Positions 1 to 8,246 of a stretch of DNA of 64,000 nt are shown here, one piece after another; position 1 is the first letter of the stretch; each line of letters starts with the position of its first letter. Both the position numbers and the translations under genes were made by a program. The notes beneath the pieces are model-generated. The model was given only the letters and a program-made list of their open reading frames with translations, was not told where the DNA came from and ran no database searches. Source of the stretch: Rhodobacter sp. (GTDB lineage Bacteria > Pseudomonadota > Alphaproteobacteria > Rhodobacterales > Rhodobacteraceae); assembly GCA_027487575.1 (NCBI GenBank), contig JAIYDJ010000075.1, forward strand, positions 88,178-152,177. Reading direction: 5' to 3'.

Positions 1-357
1 TGTGCCGTGCTGCGGGACTGGATCACCTTCCACTGCGGCGCGCCGCTGGTCGGGTCCGATGCGGCAACCTTTGCGGTGGGGGACTGGTCAGCCCTGCACC
101 CCGTCGGCCGGTTTGCCATCGGGCGGGCCGACTATCCCGACCGATCAGCCACCCTGATTGTCGAACTGGACCATCTGACAGCGGCAGGCGCGCGCCTGAC
201 CGGGCCGGGGATCGCCGACGTGGCACATCTGTCGCTTCCCGACATCGCGGCCTTTCAGCACAACCGCGCGCTGTTCCCGCTGGGGTTCGATACATTCCTG
301 ACCTGCGGCGACCGGCTGGCCGGTCTGCCCCGGTCCACCCGCGTGGAGGCTGTCTGA
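1..357 (+). CDS. phnH: C-P lyase subunit PhnH (5' end outside window)
   Basis: This is the C-terminal 118 residues of PhnH, a subunit of the carbon-phosphorus lyase core complex (PhnGHIJ) that moves alkylphosphonate onto ribose-triphosphate and cleaves the C-P bond. The reading frame is open from base 1, so the start lies upstream; E. coli PhnH is 194 residues, so roughly the last 60% is visible. The tail contains the PLGFDTFLTCGDRL-like segment typical of the PhnH C-terminus. Its TGA overlaps the phnI ATG (ATG starts on the final A), indicating translational coupling. The identification rests on this tail and on the phnI-J-K context. Confidence 0.9.
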   Translation, partial: CAVLRDWITFHCGAPLVGSDAATFAVGDWSALHPVGRFAIGRADYPDRSATLIVELDHLTAAGARLTGPGIADVAHLSLPDIAAFQHNRALFPLGFDTFLTCGDRLAGLPRSTRVEAV

Positions 358-1433
358 TGTATGTGGCGGTAAAGGGCGGCGAGCGGGCGATCGACAATGC
401 GCATGCGTTTCTGGCCGAGGAACGGCGCGGCGATGTTTCCGTTCCGGAACTGTCAGTGGACCAGATCCGCGAACAGTTGAAGCTGGCGGTCAACCGGGTG
501 ATGGCCGAAGGGTCGCTGTTCGACCCCGATCTGGCCGCGCTGGCCATCAAGCAGGCGCGCGGCGATCTGATCGAGGCGGTGTTCCTGATCCGCGCCTACC
601 GCACCACGCTGCCGCGTCTTGGGGCATCGAAGCCGATCGACACCAGCGCCATGGCCTGCGTCCGGCGCATTTCGGCGACGTTCAAGGACGCGCCCGGCGG
701 GCAGGTTCTGGGGCCGACCTTCGACTACACGCACCGCCTGCTGGATTTCAAGCTGCTGGCCGAAGGCGAGGCTCCGCAGGCCGCCAGAGCGCCGGCGATG
801 CCTGCCGCCGTGCCGCATATCGCGGATTTCCTGAACCGCGACGGATTGATCGAACAGGACACGGCGAATGACACGACCCCGCCGGACCTGACGCGCGAGC
901 CGATGGAGCTGCCCGCAAGCCGCGCGCTTCGCCTGCAGGCGATCACCCGCGGCGATGAAGGCTTCATCCTGTCGATGGCCTATTCCACCCAGCGCGGCTA
1001 TGGGCGCACCCATGCCTTTGTCGGCGAGTTGCGCATCGGGACGGTGCCGGTGGAAATGGACATCCCCGAACTCGGCTTTGCCATCCAGATCGGCGAGATC
1101 GAGGTGACGGAATGCGAAACCGTCAACCAGTTCAAAGGGTCAAAGACCGAGCCGCCGCAGTTCACCCGCGGATACGGGCTGGTGTTCGGCCAGTCGGAAC
1201 GCAAGGCCATCGCGATGAGTCTGGTGGACCGTGCCCTGCGCTGGAAGGAATTGGGCGAGGACAATTCGGGCGCCCCGGCGCAGGACGAGGAATTCGTGCT
1301 GATGCATGCCGACAACATCCAGGCCACCGGATTTCTGGAGCATATCAAGCTGCCGCACTACGTTGATTTTCAGGCGGAACTGGAAATGGTCCGTCATCTG
1401 CGCGCCGAAGCCACGCGCGAGGCGGCGGAATGA
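357..1433 (+). CDS. phnI: C-P lyase core subunit PhnI
   Basis: The 358-residue product matches the usual PhnI length (354 in E. coli). PhnI is the nucleosidase subunit of the C-P lyase core: with PhnG, H and L it forms alpha-D-ribose 1-methylphosphonate 5-triphosphate from ATP and phosphonate. The N-terminus MYVAVKGGERAIDNAHAFL and the segment SMAYSTQRGYGRTHAFVGEL are typical PhnI sequence. The start is fixed by the overlap with the phnH stop codon. A 188-base gap follows before phnJ, and that gap carries a small antisense ORF, which is unusual because the other phn genes here are nearly contiguous. Confidence 0.95.
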   Translation: MYVAVKGGERAIDNAHAFLAEERRGDVSVPELSVDQIREQLKLAVNRVMAEGSLFDPDLAALAIKQARGDLIEAVFLIRAYRTTLPRLGASKPIDTSAMACVRRISATFKDAPGGQVLGPTFDYTHRLLDFKLLAEGEAPQAARAPAMPAAVPHIADFLNRDGLIEQDTANDTTPPDLTREPMELPASRALRLQAITRGDEGFILSMAYSTQRGYGRTHAFVGELRIGTVPVEMDIPELGFAIQIGEIEVTECETVNQFKGSKTEPPQFTRGYGLVFGQSERKAIAMSLVDRALRWKELGEDNSGAPAQDEEFVLMHADNIQATGFLEHIKLPHYVDFQAELEMVRHLRAEATREAAE

Positions 1434-1438
1434 CTGCG

Positions 1439-1597
1439 TCAGGGCCAGCGCTTCGTGCCGTCGATCTTGTCGCGCAGGGCGATCATCGAACGCCAGACCG
1501 CCTTGACCTGCCGCTTCAGCAGATAGCCGTAAAGCGCCGCGCTGCCCGCAAAGATGAGCCCCAGAAGAGCCATGTAGAACAGGGTCTCGCCCGACAA
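1439..1597 (-). CDS. Small membrane microprotein antisense within the phn operon
   Basis: A 52-codon frame runs on the minus strand in the phnI-phnJ gap. It begins with TTG at 1597, preceded by a purine-rich GGGGAGAGG four bases upstream; an internal ATG at 1573 would give 44 residues. The product has one hydrophobic segment (about residues 9-26, FYMALLGLIFAGSAALYGYL) followed by a basic amphipathic tail that ends in KRWP. I do not recognise a family. Both neighbours are on the plus strand, so this gene opposes its surroundings. It could be a real small membrane protein or a fortuitous frame, but the Shine-Dalgarno and the residue composition favour coding. Confidence 0.55.
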   Translation of the reverse strand: MSGETLFYMALLGLIFAGSAALYGYLLKRQVKAVWRSMIALRDKIDGTKRWP

Positions 1598-1622
1598 TTG
1601 ACCTCTCCCCGACTCGGATGGG

Positions 1623-2489
1623 ATGCCTAGGATGGAAGACTACAACTTTGCCTATCTGGATGAACAGACCAAGCGGATGATCCGCCGCGCGATCCTGAAA
1701 GGGGTCGCGGTGCCGGGATATCAGGTGCCGTTCGCCAGCCGCGAGATGCCGATGCCTTATGGCTGGGGTACGGGGGGCGTGCAGGTGACCGCAGCCTGCC
1801 TTGTGCCCGAGGACGTCTTGAAGGTCATCGATCAGGGCGCGGACGACACCACCAACGCCGTGTCGATCCGCAAGTTCTTTTCGCGCACCGCAGGCGTGGC
1901 GGTGACCGAGGCGACGACGGATGCGACGGTGATCCAGACCCGCCACCGCATCCCCGAAACGCCGCTGCAAGAAGGCCAGATCCTTGTCTATCAGGTGCCG
2001 ATCCCCGAACCGCTGCGGTTTCTGGAGCCTCGCGAGACCGAAACCCGCAAGATGCACGAGCTTGAGGAATATGGCCTGATGCATGTCAAGCTCTATGAGG
2101 ACATCGCGCGGCACGGGCAGATCGCGACCAGCTACGCCTATCCGGTCAAGGTGGAGGGGCGCTATGTGATGGACCCTTCGCCGATCCCGAAATTCGACAA
2201 CCCCAAACTGTCGGGGTCCGCCGCGCTGCAGTTGTTCGGGGCAGGGCGTGAGCAGCGCATTTATGCCGTGCCGCCTTACACGCAGGTCGTCAGTCTGGAT
2301 TTCGACGACCATCCCTTTGTCGCCAGCAAGGCCGATCATGATTGCGACCTCTGCGGGGCAGGGGCCAGCTATCTGGACGAGGTGATCATCGACGATGCGG
2401 GCGGGCGGATGTTCGTCTGTTCCGACACAGACTTCTGTGCCGGTCGGCGTGCGGCGGGCCATGTCGGGCGATTGGGGGAGGCTGCGTGA
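1623..2489 (+). CDS. phnJ: C-P lyase radical SAM subunit PhnJ
   Basis: PhnJ is the radical S-adenosylmethionine enzyme that cleaves the C-P bond of ribose 1-phosphonate 5-phosphate, releasing the hydrocarbon and ribose 1,2-cyclic phosphate 5-phosphate. With the start at 1623 the cluster ligands fall at Cys241, Cys244, Cys266 and Cys272 in the CX2CX21CX5C pattern, and the glycyl-radical glycine is Gly32 in VAVPGYQVPF. These are the same numbers as in E. coli, which supports this start. The 288-residue length is normal (281 in E. coli). The stop overlaps the phnK start by one base. Confidence 0.96.
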   Translation: MPRMEDYNFAYLDEQTKRMIRRAILKGVAVPGYQVPFASREMPMPYGWGTGGVQVTAACLVPEDVLKVIDQGADDTTNAVSIRKFFSRTAGVAVTEATTDATVIQTRHRIPETPLQEGQILVYQVPIPEPLRFLEPRETETRKMHELEEYGLMHVKLYEDIARHGQIATSYAYPVKVEGRYVMDPSPIPKFDNPKLSGSAALQLFGAGREQRIYAVPPYTQVVSLDFDDHPFVASKADHDCDLCGAGASYLDEVIIDDAGGRMFVCSDTDFCAGRRAAGHVGRLGEAA

Positions 2490-3271
2490 TGGATGGATCG
2501 TTCGACCTGCCGCTTCTGGCGGTGCGCGGGGGGTCGAAATCCTATGGCGGGCGGATCGGCTGCGCCGATGTCTCGTTCGACCTTTACCCGGGTGAAGTGC
2601 TGGGCATCGTCGGCGAAAGCGGCTCGGGCAAGTCCACGCTGCTGTCCTGCCTAGCCGGACATCTCGCCCCCGACACGGGTGAAATCATCTTCCAGACGGC
2701 GCAGGGGCCGAGGGACACCCGGACGATGTCCGAACCCGAACGCCGCAGGCTGGCGCGGACCGACTGGGCCTTCGTGCACCAGAACCCGCGAGACGGGTTG
2801 CGGATGGGCGTCTCCGCAGGCGGCAATGTGGGCGAGCGGCTGATGGCGGTCGGTGCGCGGCACTATGGCGACATCCGCGCCAAGGCGATCGACTGGCTGG
2901 GCCGGGTCGAGATCGACGCGGACCGGATCGACGACCGCCCATCGGCGTTCTCGGGCGGCATGCAGCAGCGTCTGCAGATCGCGCGCAATCTGGTGACGGG
3001 CCCGCGTCTGGTGTTCATGGACGAACCGACCGGCGGCCTTGATGTTTCGGTGCAGGCCCGGTTGCTGGACCTTTTGCGCGGACTGGTGCGCGAGATGGGC
3101 CTTTCGGCGATCATCGTCACGCATGATCTGGCGGTGGTGCGGTTGCTGGCGGACCGTCTGATGGTGATGAAATCGGGGCATGTGGTGGAACAGGGCCTGA
3201 CCGATCAGGTGTTGGATGACCCGCAGCATGGGTATACGCAGTTGCTGGTATCCTCTGTTCTGCAGGTGTGA
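2489..3271 (+). CDS. phnK: C-P lyase ABC-type ATPase PhnK
   Basis: The 260-residue product is an ABC ATPase that docks on the PhnGHIJ core. It has Walker A GESGSGKST (residues 42-50), the signature FSGGMQQRLQIARN, Walker B LVFMDEPTGGLD and a switch histidine in VTHDLAVV. The ATG at 2489 overlaps the phnJ stop codon; the reading frame stays open further upstream, but that part reads as a shadow of phnJ. The protein resembles oligopeptide importer ATPases, as is known for PhnK. It ends three bases before the corA-like gene. Confidence 0.94.
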   Translation: MDGSFDLPLLAVRGGSKSYGGRIGCADVSFDLYPGEVLGIVGESGSGKSTLLSCLAGHLAPDTGEIIFQTAQGPRDTRTMSEPERRRLARTDWAFVHQNPRDGLRMGVSAGGNVGERLMAVGARHYGDIRAKAIDWLGRVEIDADRIDDRPSAFSGGMQQRLQIARNLVTGPRLVFMDEPTGGLDVSVQARLLDLLRGLVREMGLSAIIVTHDLAVVRLLADRLMVMKSGHVVEQGLTDQVLDDPQHGYTQLLVSSVLQV

Positions 3272-3274
3272 AGG

Positions 3275-4237
3275 ATGATTGCAGCCTATCGGTTTGAGAA
3301 CGGCAGGATGGTGCCTTTGGCGCAGGGCGCGCCCATCGACGCGGCCTTGTGGGTGGATCTGTACAAGCCCTTGCCGGGGCAGGAAGATCTGACCAATTCG
3401 CTGGGGGTCGAGGTGCCTTCGCTGGCCGATATGGAAGAGATCGAGATTTCCAACCGGCTCTACCGCGAAAACGGCATCGACTACATGACGGTGGTTCTGC
3501 CGGGCATGTCGGAAACCCGGCAGCCGATGTCGGGACCCGTGACGTTCATCCTGACCCCTGCACGGCTGGTGTCGGTGCGCCACCACGTGCCGCGGCCGTT
3601 CGAGACCTATCCCGACCGCGCCGACAAGGTGGGTCCCGGCTGCGACTGCGCCGAAAAGGTTTTTCTGGGCCTGATCGAGGAAATCATCGGTCGCCTTGCC
3701 GACCTTCTGGAAGGCTCGGGCCGCGCCCTGGAAGACGTGTCGCGCGCGGTCTTCGCCAGCGACCAGCGGCAGAAAACGGCCGCAGGATTGCAGGACGCGC
3801 TGGAACGTGTGGGCCGCGAAAGCGATCTGGTGGCCCGCATCCGGCTGTCGCTGCTGACGCTGGAACGGGCGGTGAGTTTTTTCGGCCAGACGCTGGGCGA
3901 CCGCCCGGTGGGCGAGGCGCTGCGCCCCGTCGTCAAGGGCATGATGCGCGACTTGCAGGCGCTGGAGGTGCATGGCGACTATCTGTCGACCCGGGTGGCG
4001 CAGGCGACGGATGCGACGCTGGGCATGATCAACCTGCTGCAGAACACCGCCGTGCGCATCGTGTCGGTGGTGGCGGTGCTGTTCCTGCCGCCCACCCTGA
4101 TCGCAAGCATCTACGGGATGAACTTCCGCTTCATGCCCGAACTCGACAAGGCATGGGGATACCCCATGGCGCTTGGGCTGATGGTGGCCTCGGCTGCGGC
4201 CACCTATACGTTTTTCAAATGGAAGAACTGGTTATGA
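3275..4237 (+). CDS. CorA-family divalent cation transporter inside the phn operon
   Basis: The 320-residue product is a CorA/ZntB-type (2-TM-GxN) channel. The C-terminus carries the YGMNF pore signature (residues 280-284), TM1 just before it (about 260-278), TM2 at about 296-314, and the basic tail FFKWKNWL expected for CorA. The long N-terminal part is the cytoplasmic alpha/beta plus helical funnel domain. AAGGA sits just ahead of the ATG, three bases after the phnK stop, and its own stop overlaps the phnL start (ATGA). It is therefore embedded in the C-P lyase transcript. The family transports Mg2+, Co2+, Ni2+ or Zn2+; which ion is not evident. A role in supplying metal to phosphonate metabolism is inference. 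Confidence 0.9.
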   Translation: MIAAYRFENGRMVPLAQGAPIDAALWVDLYKPLPGQEDLTNSLGVEVPSLADMEEIEISNRLYRENGIDYMTVVLPGMSETRQPMSGPVTFILTPARLVSVRHHVPRPFETYPDRADKVGPGCDCAEKVFLGLIEEIIGRLADLLEGSGRALEDVSRAVFASDQRQKTAAGLQDALERVGRESDLVARIRLSLLTLERAVSFFGQTLGDRPVGEALRPVVKGMMRDLQALEVHGDYLSTRVAQATDATLGMINLLQNTAVRIVSVVAVLFLPPTLIASIYGMNFRFMPELDKAWGYPMALGLMVASAAATYTFFKWKNWL

Positions 4238-4929
4238 CAACGTTTTCCGGCATTCAGGTCGCGGGTCTGGGCAAAAGCTTCACGCTGCACAATCAGGGCG
4301 GAACGGTCATCCCGGTGATGGTGGATGGCGCGCTGTCGGTCGGTCCGGGCGAATGCGTGGGTCTGGTGGGCGCATCGGGGGCGGGCAAGTCGACGCTGAT
4401 GCGGATGATCTGGGGCAATTATCTGGCGCAGGCGGGGTCGATCCTGGTGGACGGCGTCGACGTGGCGCAGGCGGCCCCGCGCCAGATCATCGCGCTGCGG
4501 CGTCTGACCCTGGGCTATGTCAGCCAGTTCCTGCGTGTCGTGCCGCGTGTGCCGACGCTCGACGTGGTGGCCGAACCGCTGCGCGTGCTGGGGGTGCCCG
4601 AAGATCAGGCGCGGGCGCGTGCGGCAACCCTGTTGGCGCGGCTGAACATCCCCGAACGGCTGTGGTCGCTGTCACCCACCACCTTTTCGGGGGGCGAACA
4701 GCAGCGCGTCAACATCGCGCGCGGCTTTGCCCATGCCTATCCGGCGCTGTTGCTGGATGAACCGACCGCCAGCCTTGATGCGGCCAACCGCGAGGTCGTG
4801 CTGTCCCTGATCGAAGAGGCGAAGGCGCGCGGCGCGGCCATCCTTGGAATTTTCCACGACGAAGGCGCGCGGAACCGGGTGTGCGACCGGGTCGTGGATG
4901 TGACCGCCTTCACCCCGAAAGCCGCCTGA
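4234..4929 (+). CDS. phnL: C-P lyase ABC-type ATPase PhnL
   Basis: The 231-residue product (E. coli 226) is the second ABC ATPase of the C-P lyase machinery, which stacks with PhnK on the core complex. Walker A is GASGAGKST (residues 46-54), the signature is FSGGEQQRVNIARG, and Walker B is LLLDEPTASLD, followed by a switch His in GIFHDEGARN; the FHD form of the switch is characteristic of PhnL. The start ATG overlaps the TGA of the CorA-family gene. The stop abuts the phnN start with no gap. Confidence 0.94.
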   Translation: MTTFSGIQVAGLGKSFTLHNQGGTVIPVMVDGALSVGPGECVGLVGASGAGKSTLMRMIWGNYLAQAGSILVDGVDVAQAAPRQIIALRRLTLGYVSQFLRVVPRVPTLDVVAEPLRVLGVPEDQARARAATLLARLNIPERLWSLSPTTFSGGEQQRVNIARGFAHAYPALLLDEPTASLDAANREVVLSLIEEAKARGAAILGIFHDEGARNRVCDRVVDVTAFTPKAA

Positions 4930-5460
4930 ATGCCGGGACTGTTCGCCATTGTCGGGCCATCCGGGGCGGGCAAGGATACGCTTCTGGCAGGGGCGCTGGC
5001 GGCGCGGCCCGATCTGGTGCTGGTGCGCCGGGTGATCACCCGGCCGACCGAGGCGGGCGGCGAGGAGTTCGACGGCGTCACCGAAGCCGAGTTTGCCCGG
5101 CGCATGGCGGCGGGGGCGTTTGCGTTGCACTGGCAGGCGCACGGTCTGTCCTACGGCATCCCGGCGGCGCAGATCGACCCGGGCCGGACGGTGTTGTTCA
5201 ACGGGTCGCGCGCGGCGCTGCCCGCGGCACAGGCGCGATTCCCGGCCCTCGTCGTGGTGCTGGTGACCGCGCCGGTGGCCGTGCTGGCCGCCCGTCTGGC
5301 CGCGCGCGGCCGCGAGACGGCGGCGGACATCGCCGCACGGCTGGAACGGGCGGGGTTCGACCTGCCCGCCGGTCTGGACGTGCGGCAGGTGATCAATGAC
5401 GGCACGCCGGCAGAAGGTGTCGCGCGGCTTCTGGCCGCGCTTCAGCCCAGCAGGGGATAG
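4930..5460 (+). CDS. phnN: Ribose 1,5-bisphosphate phosphokinase PhnN
   Basis: PhnN phosphorylates ribose 1,5-bisphosphate to PRPP, the last step that returns the C-P lyase sugar carrier to metabolism. The 176-residue product has the guanylate-kinase-like P-loop GPSGAGKDT (residues 8-16), the VRRVITRPTEAGGEEF substrate-binding segment and a HWQAHGLSYGIP motif. It starts immediately after the phnL stop. Its last 19 bases overlap the 3' end of the convergent DUF1045 gene, an unusual tail-to-tail overlap. Confidence 0.92.
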   Translation: MPGLFAIVGPSGAGKDTLLAGALAARPDLVLVRRVITRPTEAGGEEFDGVTEAEFARRMAAGAFALHWQAHGLSYGIPAAQIDPGRTVLFNGSRAALPAAQARFPALVVVLVTAPVAVLAARLAARGRETAADIAARLERAGFDLPAGLDVRQVINDGTPAEGVARLLAALQPSRG

Positions 5461-6122
5461 CGGTGCAGGATCCGGAACATTCCGTCGTCGGCCTGCCCGA
5501 ACAACGCCAGGTCCGACAGAACGAAAGGCTGCGGCACCAGCGGTTGCAGATGCGGCCGCAGGGCCTGCAGTGTTGCGGCACTGTCGGCATCCGACAGCGC
5601 GCCCGTCAGCGTCAGGTGGAACTGGAACTGGTCCATCACGTAAGGATAGCCCCATTCGGCCAGCAGGTCGCGCTGGCGCGCCGTCAACTGGTCCGGCTTG
5701 CGGCGGGCGAACTCTTGCGGCGTGGGCGGGGCCCGGAAACCGTCCAGCGCCATGACGACCTCGGCGGCCAATGCGGCCAGGGCCGTGGTGTCGCCCTGCG
5801 GGATCAGGGCGACAAAGCCGTGCAGGTCCACCAGTTGCAACCCCGGCAACGTGACCGGAGCCAGCCGTGCAGCCAGCGCCTTGACCGCACCTTGCAACCC
5901 GGCCGCATCGGTGCCGACGGCCAGATGGAACGGCGGCTTGATCGTGCCGTGAAAGCCGTATTTGCGTGGCGTTGCCGTCAGATCGGAAACAGGCCGGGGC
6001 AACCCCGCGACCACAGGATGGGCCACCGTGGCCCCGGCTTCGGCATCCCACCCCAGCCAATGGGCAGTGAAATCGGCGAAAGCCCCCGCAGGGGGCGCAT
6101 AATAGATCGCGTAGCGTTGCAT
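5442..6122 (-). CDS. DUF1045 phosphonate-operon protein (2H phosphoesterase type)
   Basis: This 226-residue protein belongs to the DUF1045 / phosphonate-operon-associated family related to LigT-like 2H phosphoesterases. Both H-x-T motifs are present: HGT at His58 (YGFHGTIKPP) and HLT at His169 (FQFHLTLTG). Members occur almost only next to C-P lyase genes, and a cyclic-phosphate or phosphoribosyl phosphodiesterase role has been proposed. It is divergent from phnM and convergent with phnN. A 119-base promoter region shared with phnM contains a perfect palindrome. Confidence 0.88.
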   Translation of the reverse strand: MQRYAIYYAPPAGAFADFTAHWLGWDAEAGATVAHPVVAGLPRPVSDLTATPRKYGFHGTIKPPFHLAVGTDAAGLQGAVKALAARLAPVTLPGLQLVDLHGFVALIPQGDTTALAALAAEVVMALDGFRAPPTPQEFARRKPDQLTARQRDLLAEWGYPYVMDQFQFHLTLTGALSDADSAATLQALRPHLQPLVPQPFVLSDLALFGQADDGMFRILHRYPLLG

Positions 6123-6166
6123 GCCGTCTCCATCCGCGTCATTTCCGGGGCAGCTACAGGCACCGC

Positions 6167-6182
6167 GTCACAGGGCTGTGAC
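6167..6182. promoter_or_regulatory. Perfect palindrome in the DUF1045/phnM divergent promoter region
   Basis: The arms GTCACAG and CTGTGAC are exact inverse complements around a GG spacer. The site is 45 bases from the DUF1045 start and 60 bases from the phnM start. It does not match the direct-repeat layout of a Pho box. It is a candidate operator for a dimeric regulator of both transcripts; the identity of the regulator is not visible in the window. Confidence 0.45.
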
Positions 6183-6241
6183 AGTCCCGGTGCACCACAT
6201 CCCATCGCCCGTGCGGCGTCAAGTTCAGGACCGACCCCCCG

Positions 6242-7396
6242 ATGACCGATAGCATGACCGACACCATCCTTGCCAACGCCACGCTCGTCCTGCCGACCGA
6301 GGTGATCCGGGGCAGCCTGCATCTGTCGGGAAGCCGGATCGCGGGCATCGACCATGGCACGGGCGTGCCGCCGGGGGCCATCGACTGCGGTGGCGATCTG
6401 GTGCTGCCCGGCCTGATCGAATTGCACACCGACAATCTGGAACGCCACATCCAGCCGCGCCCCAAGGTCGACTGGCCCCATGCCGCCGCCATCATCGCGC
6501 ATGACGCGGAACTTGCCAGCGTGGGCATCACCACGGTGTTCGATGCGCTGCGGGTCGGCTCGGTGCTGTCGAACACCACCACCGGCTACGGAGAGTACGC
6601 CCGTCAACTTGCCGACGAAATCCTGACGTTGCGCGCCGCCGATGCGCTGCGCATCAGCCATTTCCTGCACCTGCGCGCCGAGATCTGTTCCGAAACCCTG
6701 ATCGAGGAGATGGCCAAGTTCGGCCCCGCCGACCGGATCGGCATCGTCAGCCTGATGGACCATACCCCCGGAGAGCGGCAGTTCCGCGACATCAACCAGT
6801 TGCGCAAATACGTCACCGGCAAGCACGGTGCGACCGAGGCGGATTTCCAGGATCATATCGCGGGTCTGGTGGCGATCTCGGATAGGCTGGGCACGGTCCA
6901 TGAACAGACGGCGGTGGCCGAGGCGCGGCGCTATGGGGCGGTGCTGGCAAGCCACGACGACACGACCGAGGTGCATGTGCGGACCTCGGCCGGGTATGGC
7001 GCGCATTTCGCCGAGTTTCCTGTCACCTTCGAGGCGGCTCAGGCCTGCCGCACCCACGGGATCAAGGTGATGATGGGGGCGCCGAACCTGATCCGGGGCG
7101 GCTCCCATTCGGGCAATGTCGCGGCGCAGGCGCTCGCCGAGGCGGACCTTCTGGACATCGTGTCATCCGATTATGTGCCCTCGGCCCTGCTGTCGGCGTC
7201 GCTGATGCTGGGCGATCTGTGGGGCGACATGGCGCGCGGGGTGGCAACCGTGACGCAGGCCCCGGCGGCGGCGGCGGGGCTGACCGACCGGGGGCATCTG
7301 GACATCGGGGCGCGGGCGGATGTCATCCGCGTCACGCGGATCGGGGCGACGGGTGCGCTGCGGGGGACCTGGGTGCAGGGCCGTCGGGTCGCCTAG
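6242..7396 (+). CDS. phnM: RPPn triphosphate hydrolase PhnM
   Basis: PhnM is the amidohydrolase-superfamily diphosphatase that removes pyrophosphate from ribose 1-phosphonate 5-triphosphate to give the PhnJ substrate. The 384-residue product (E. coli 378) contains the metal-binding segment GLIELHTDNLERH (about residues 57-69), SLMDHTPGERQ, ASHDDTTEVHV and the C-terminal IVSSDYVPSALL. An alternative start, four codons downstream (ATG at 6254), cannot be excluded. The last four bases overlap the convergent CHAD gene. Confidence 0.94.
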   Translation: MTDSMTDTILANATLVLPTEVIRGSLHLSGSRIAGIDHGTGVPPGAIDCGGDLVLPGLIELHTDNLERHIQPRPKVDWPHAAAIIAHDAELASVGITTVFDALRVGSVLSNTTTGYGEYARQLADEILTLRAADALRISHFLHLRAEICSETLIEEMAKFGPADRIGIVSLMDHTPGERQFRDINQLRKYVTGKHGATEADFQDHIAGLVAISDRLGTVHEQTAVAEARRYGAVLASHDDTTEVHVRTSAGYGAHFAEFPVTFEAAQACRTHGIKVMMGAPNLIRGGSHSGNVAAQALAEADLLDIVSSDYVPSALLSASLMLGDLWGDMARGVATVTQAPAAAAGLTDRGHLDIGARADVIRVTRIGATGALRGTWVQGRRVA

Positions 7397-8211
7397 GCCC
7401 AGAACGGCCCGGCCTTCTGCAGGGACCTCCAGGCCTTTCCTGCCGCCGTCAGCACGGCGGTTTCCGCGTCCGAGGTGACCGGCTCGCGGGTCAGGGCACG
7501 GGCCAGCGCCAGATCGTTCAGCATTCCCAGACTGTCCTGCAGGTTGCGCAGATGGGTCAGGAACCGCTCGCGCCTGTCCCCCGGCCAGAAGGGGGAAAAG
7601 TACTCGGACAGATAGCGCAGCGTCTTGAGGTCCTTGCGCAGCTCGTGGCGCGGTTCGTCCGCCAGCGTCGCCAGATCGGTGCCGTGATCGATGCAAGCCT
7701 CCAGCGCCCGGTCCAGCGCGCGTCGCCCCAGCCGTGTCAGACCCCGGCGGTTCCACTGCTTGCCCCGCCTGCCGCCCCGCTGCCAGCCGGTGCCGTTCAA
7801 CCTCGCGCGCAAGCCCGCCGCAAAGCCGTCTGCCTTGAGGGCGACGAGTTCCGCCCGGACTTCGCCACGGATGCGGTCGGCATCTGCGGCAAGACCGGCT
7901 ACCGCCTCGGGGTCGAGGCAGCCTGCCAGAAGCACGTCGGCATCGCGGAGCCGCCCAAGACAGCGGAACAGTCCGCGCGCCTCGCCTGCCATTTCGCGCC
8001 GGGCATCCGGGTCGATCACCGGCGAAAATCCCGTCAGTGCCGACCGGAACCGGCGCAGCGCAACCCTTGCCTTGTGCGGCCCCTCGGGGTTGTCATCGGT
8101 CATCACCTGCGACAACTGGGTGGCAAAGGTGTCTCCACACTGGCAGGCGATCCGGCGAAACCCGTTTTCAGGGGTCATCGTCGGTTTCAGGAAGGCATCG
8201 GTATCGGCCAC
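7393..8211 (-). CDS. CHAD domain-containing protein
   Basis: The 272-residue product is a stand-alone CHAD (conserved histidine alpha-helical domain) protein. The CHAD core is visible as HKARVALRRFRSALTGF (about residues 45-61), GRLRDADVLLAG and the second repeat ELRKDLKTLRYLSEYF. CHAD proteins bind inorganic polyphosphate through these basic helices. The start is GTG at 8211, supported by GGGAG seven bases upstream; an internal ATG at 8178 has no such signal. It is tail-to-tail with phnM, overlapping by four bases. No CYTH (triphosphate tunnel) domain is attached, although CHAD is often fused to one. Confidence 0.85.
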   Translation of the reverse strand: MADTDAFLKPTMTPENGFRRIACQCGDTFATQLSQVMTDDNPEGPHKARVALRRFRSALTGFSPVIDPDARREMAGEARGLFRCLGRLRDADVLLAGCLDPEAVAGLAADADRIRGEVRAELVALKADGFAAGLRARLNGTGWQRGGRRGKQWNRRGLTRLGRRALDRALEACIDHGTDLATLADEPRHELRKDLKTLRYLSEYFSPFWPGDRRERFLTHLRNLQDSLGMLNDLALARALTREPVTSDAETAVLTAAGKAWRSLQKAGPFWA

Positions 8212-8246
8212 GGTTCGGCTCCCATTCGGATCGGTTCACTTTATCC

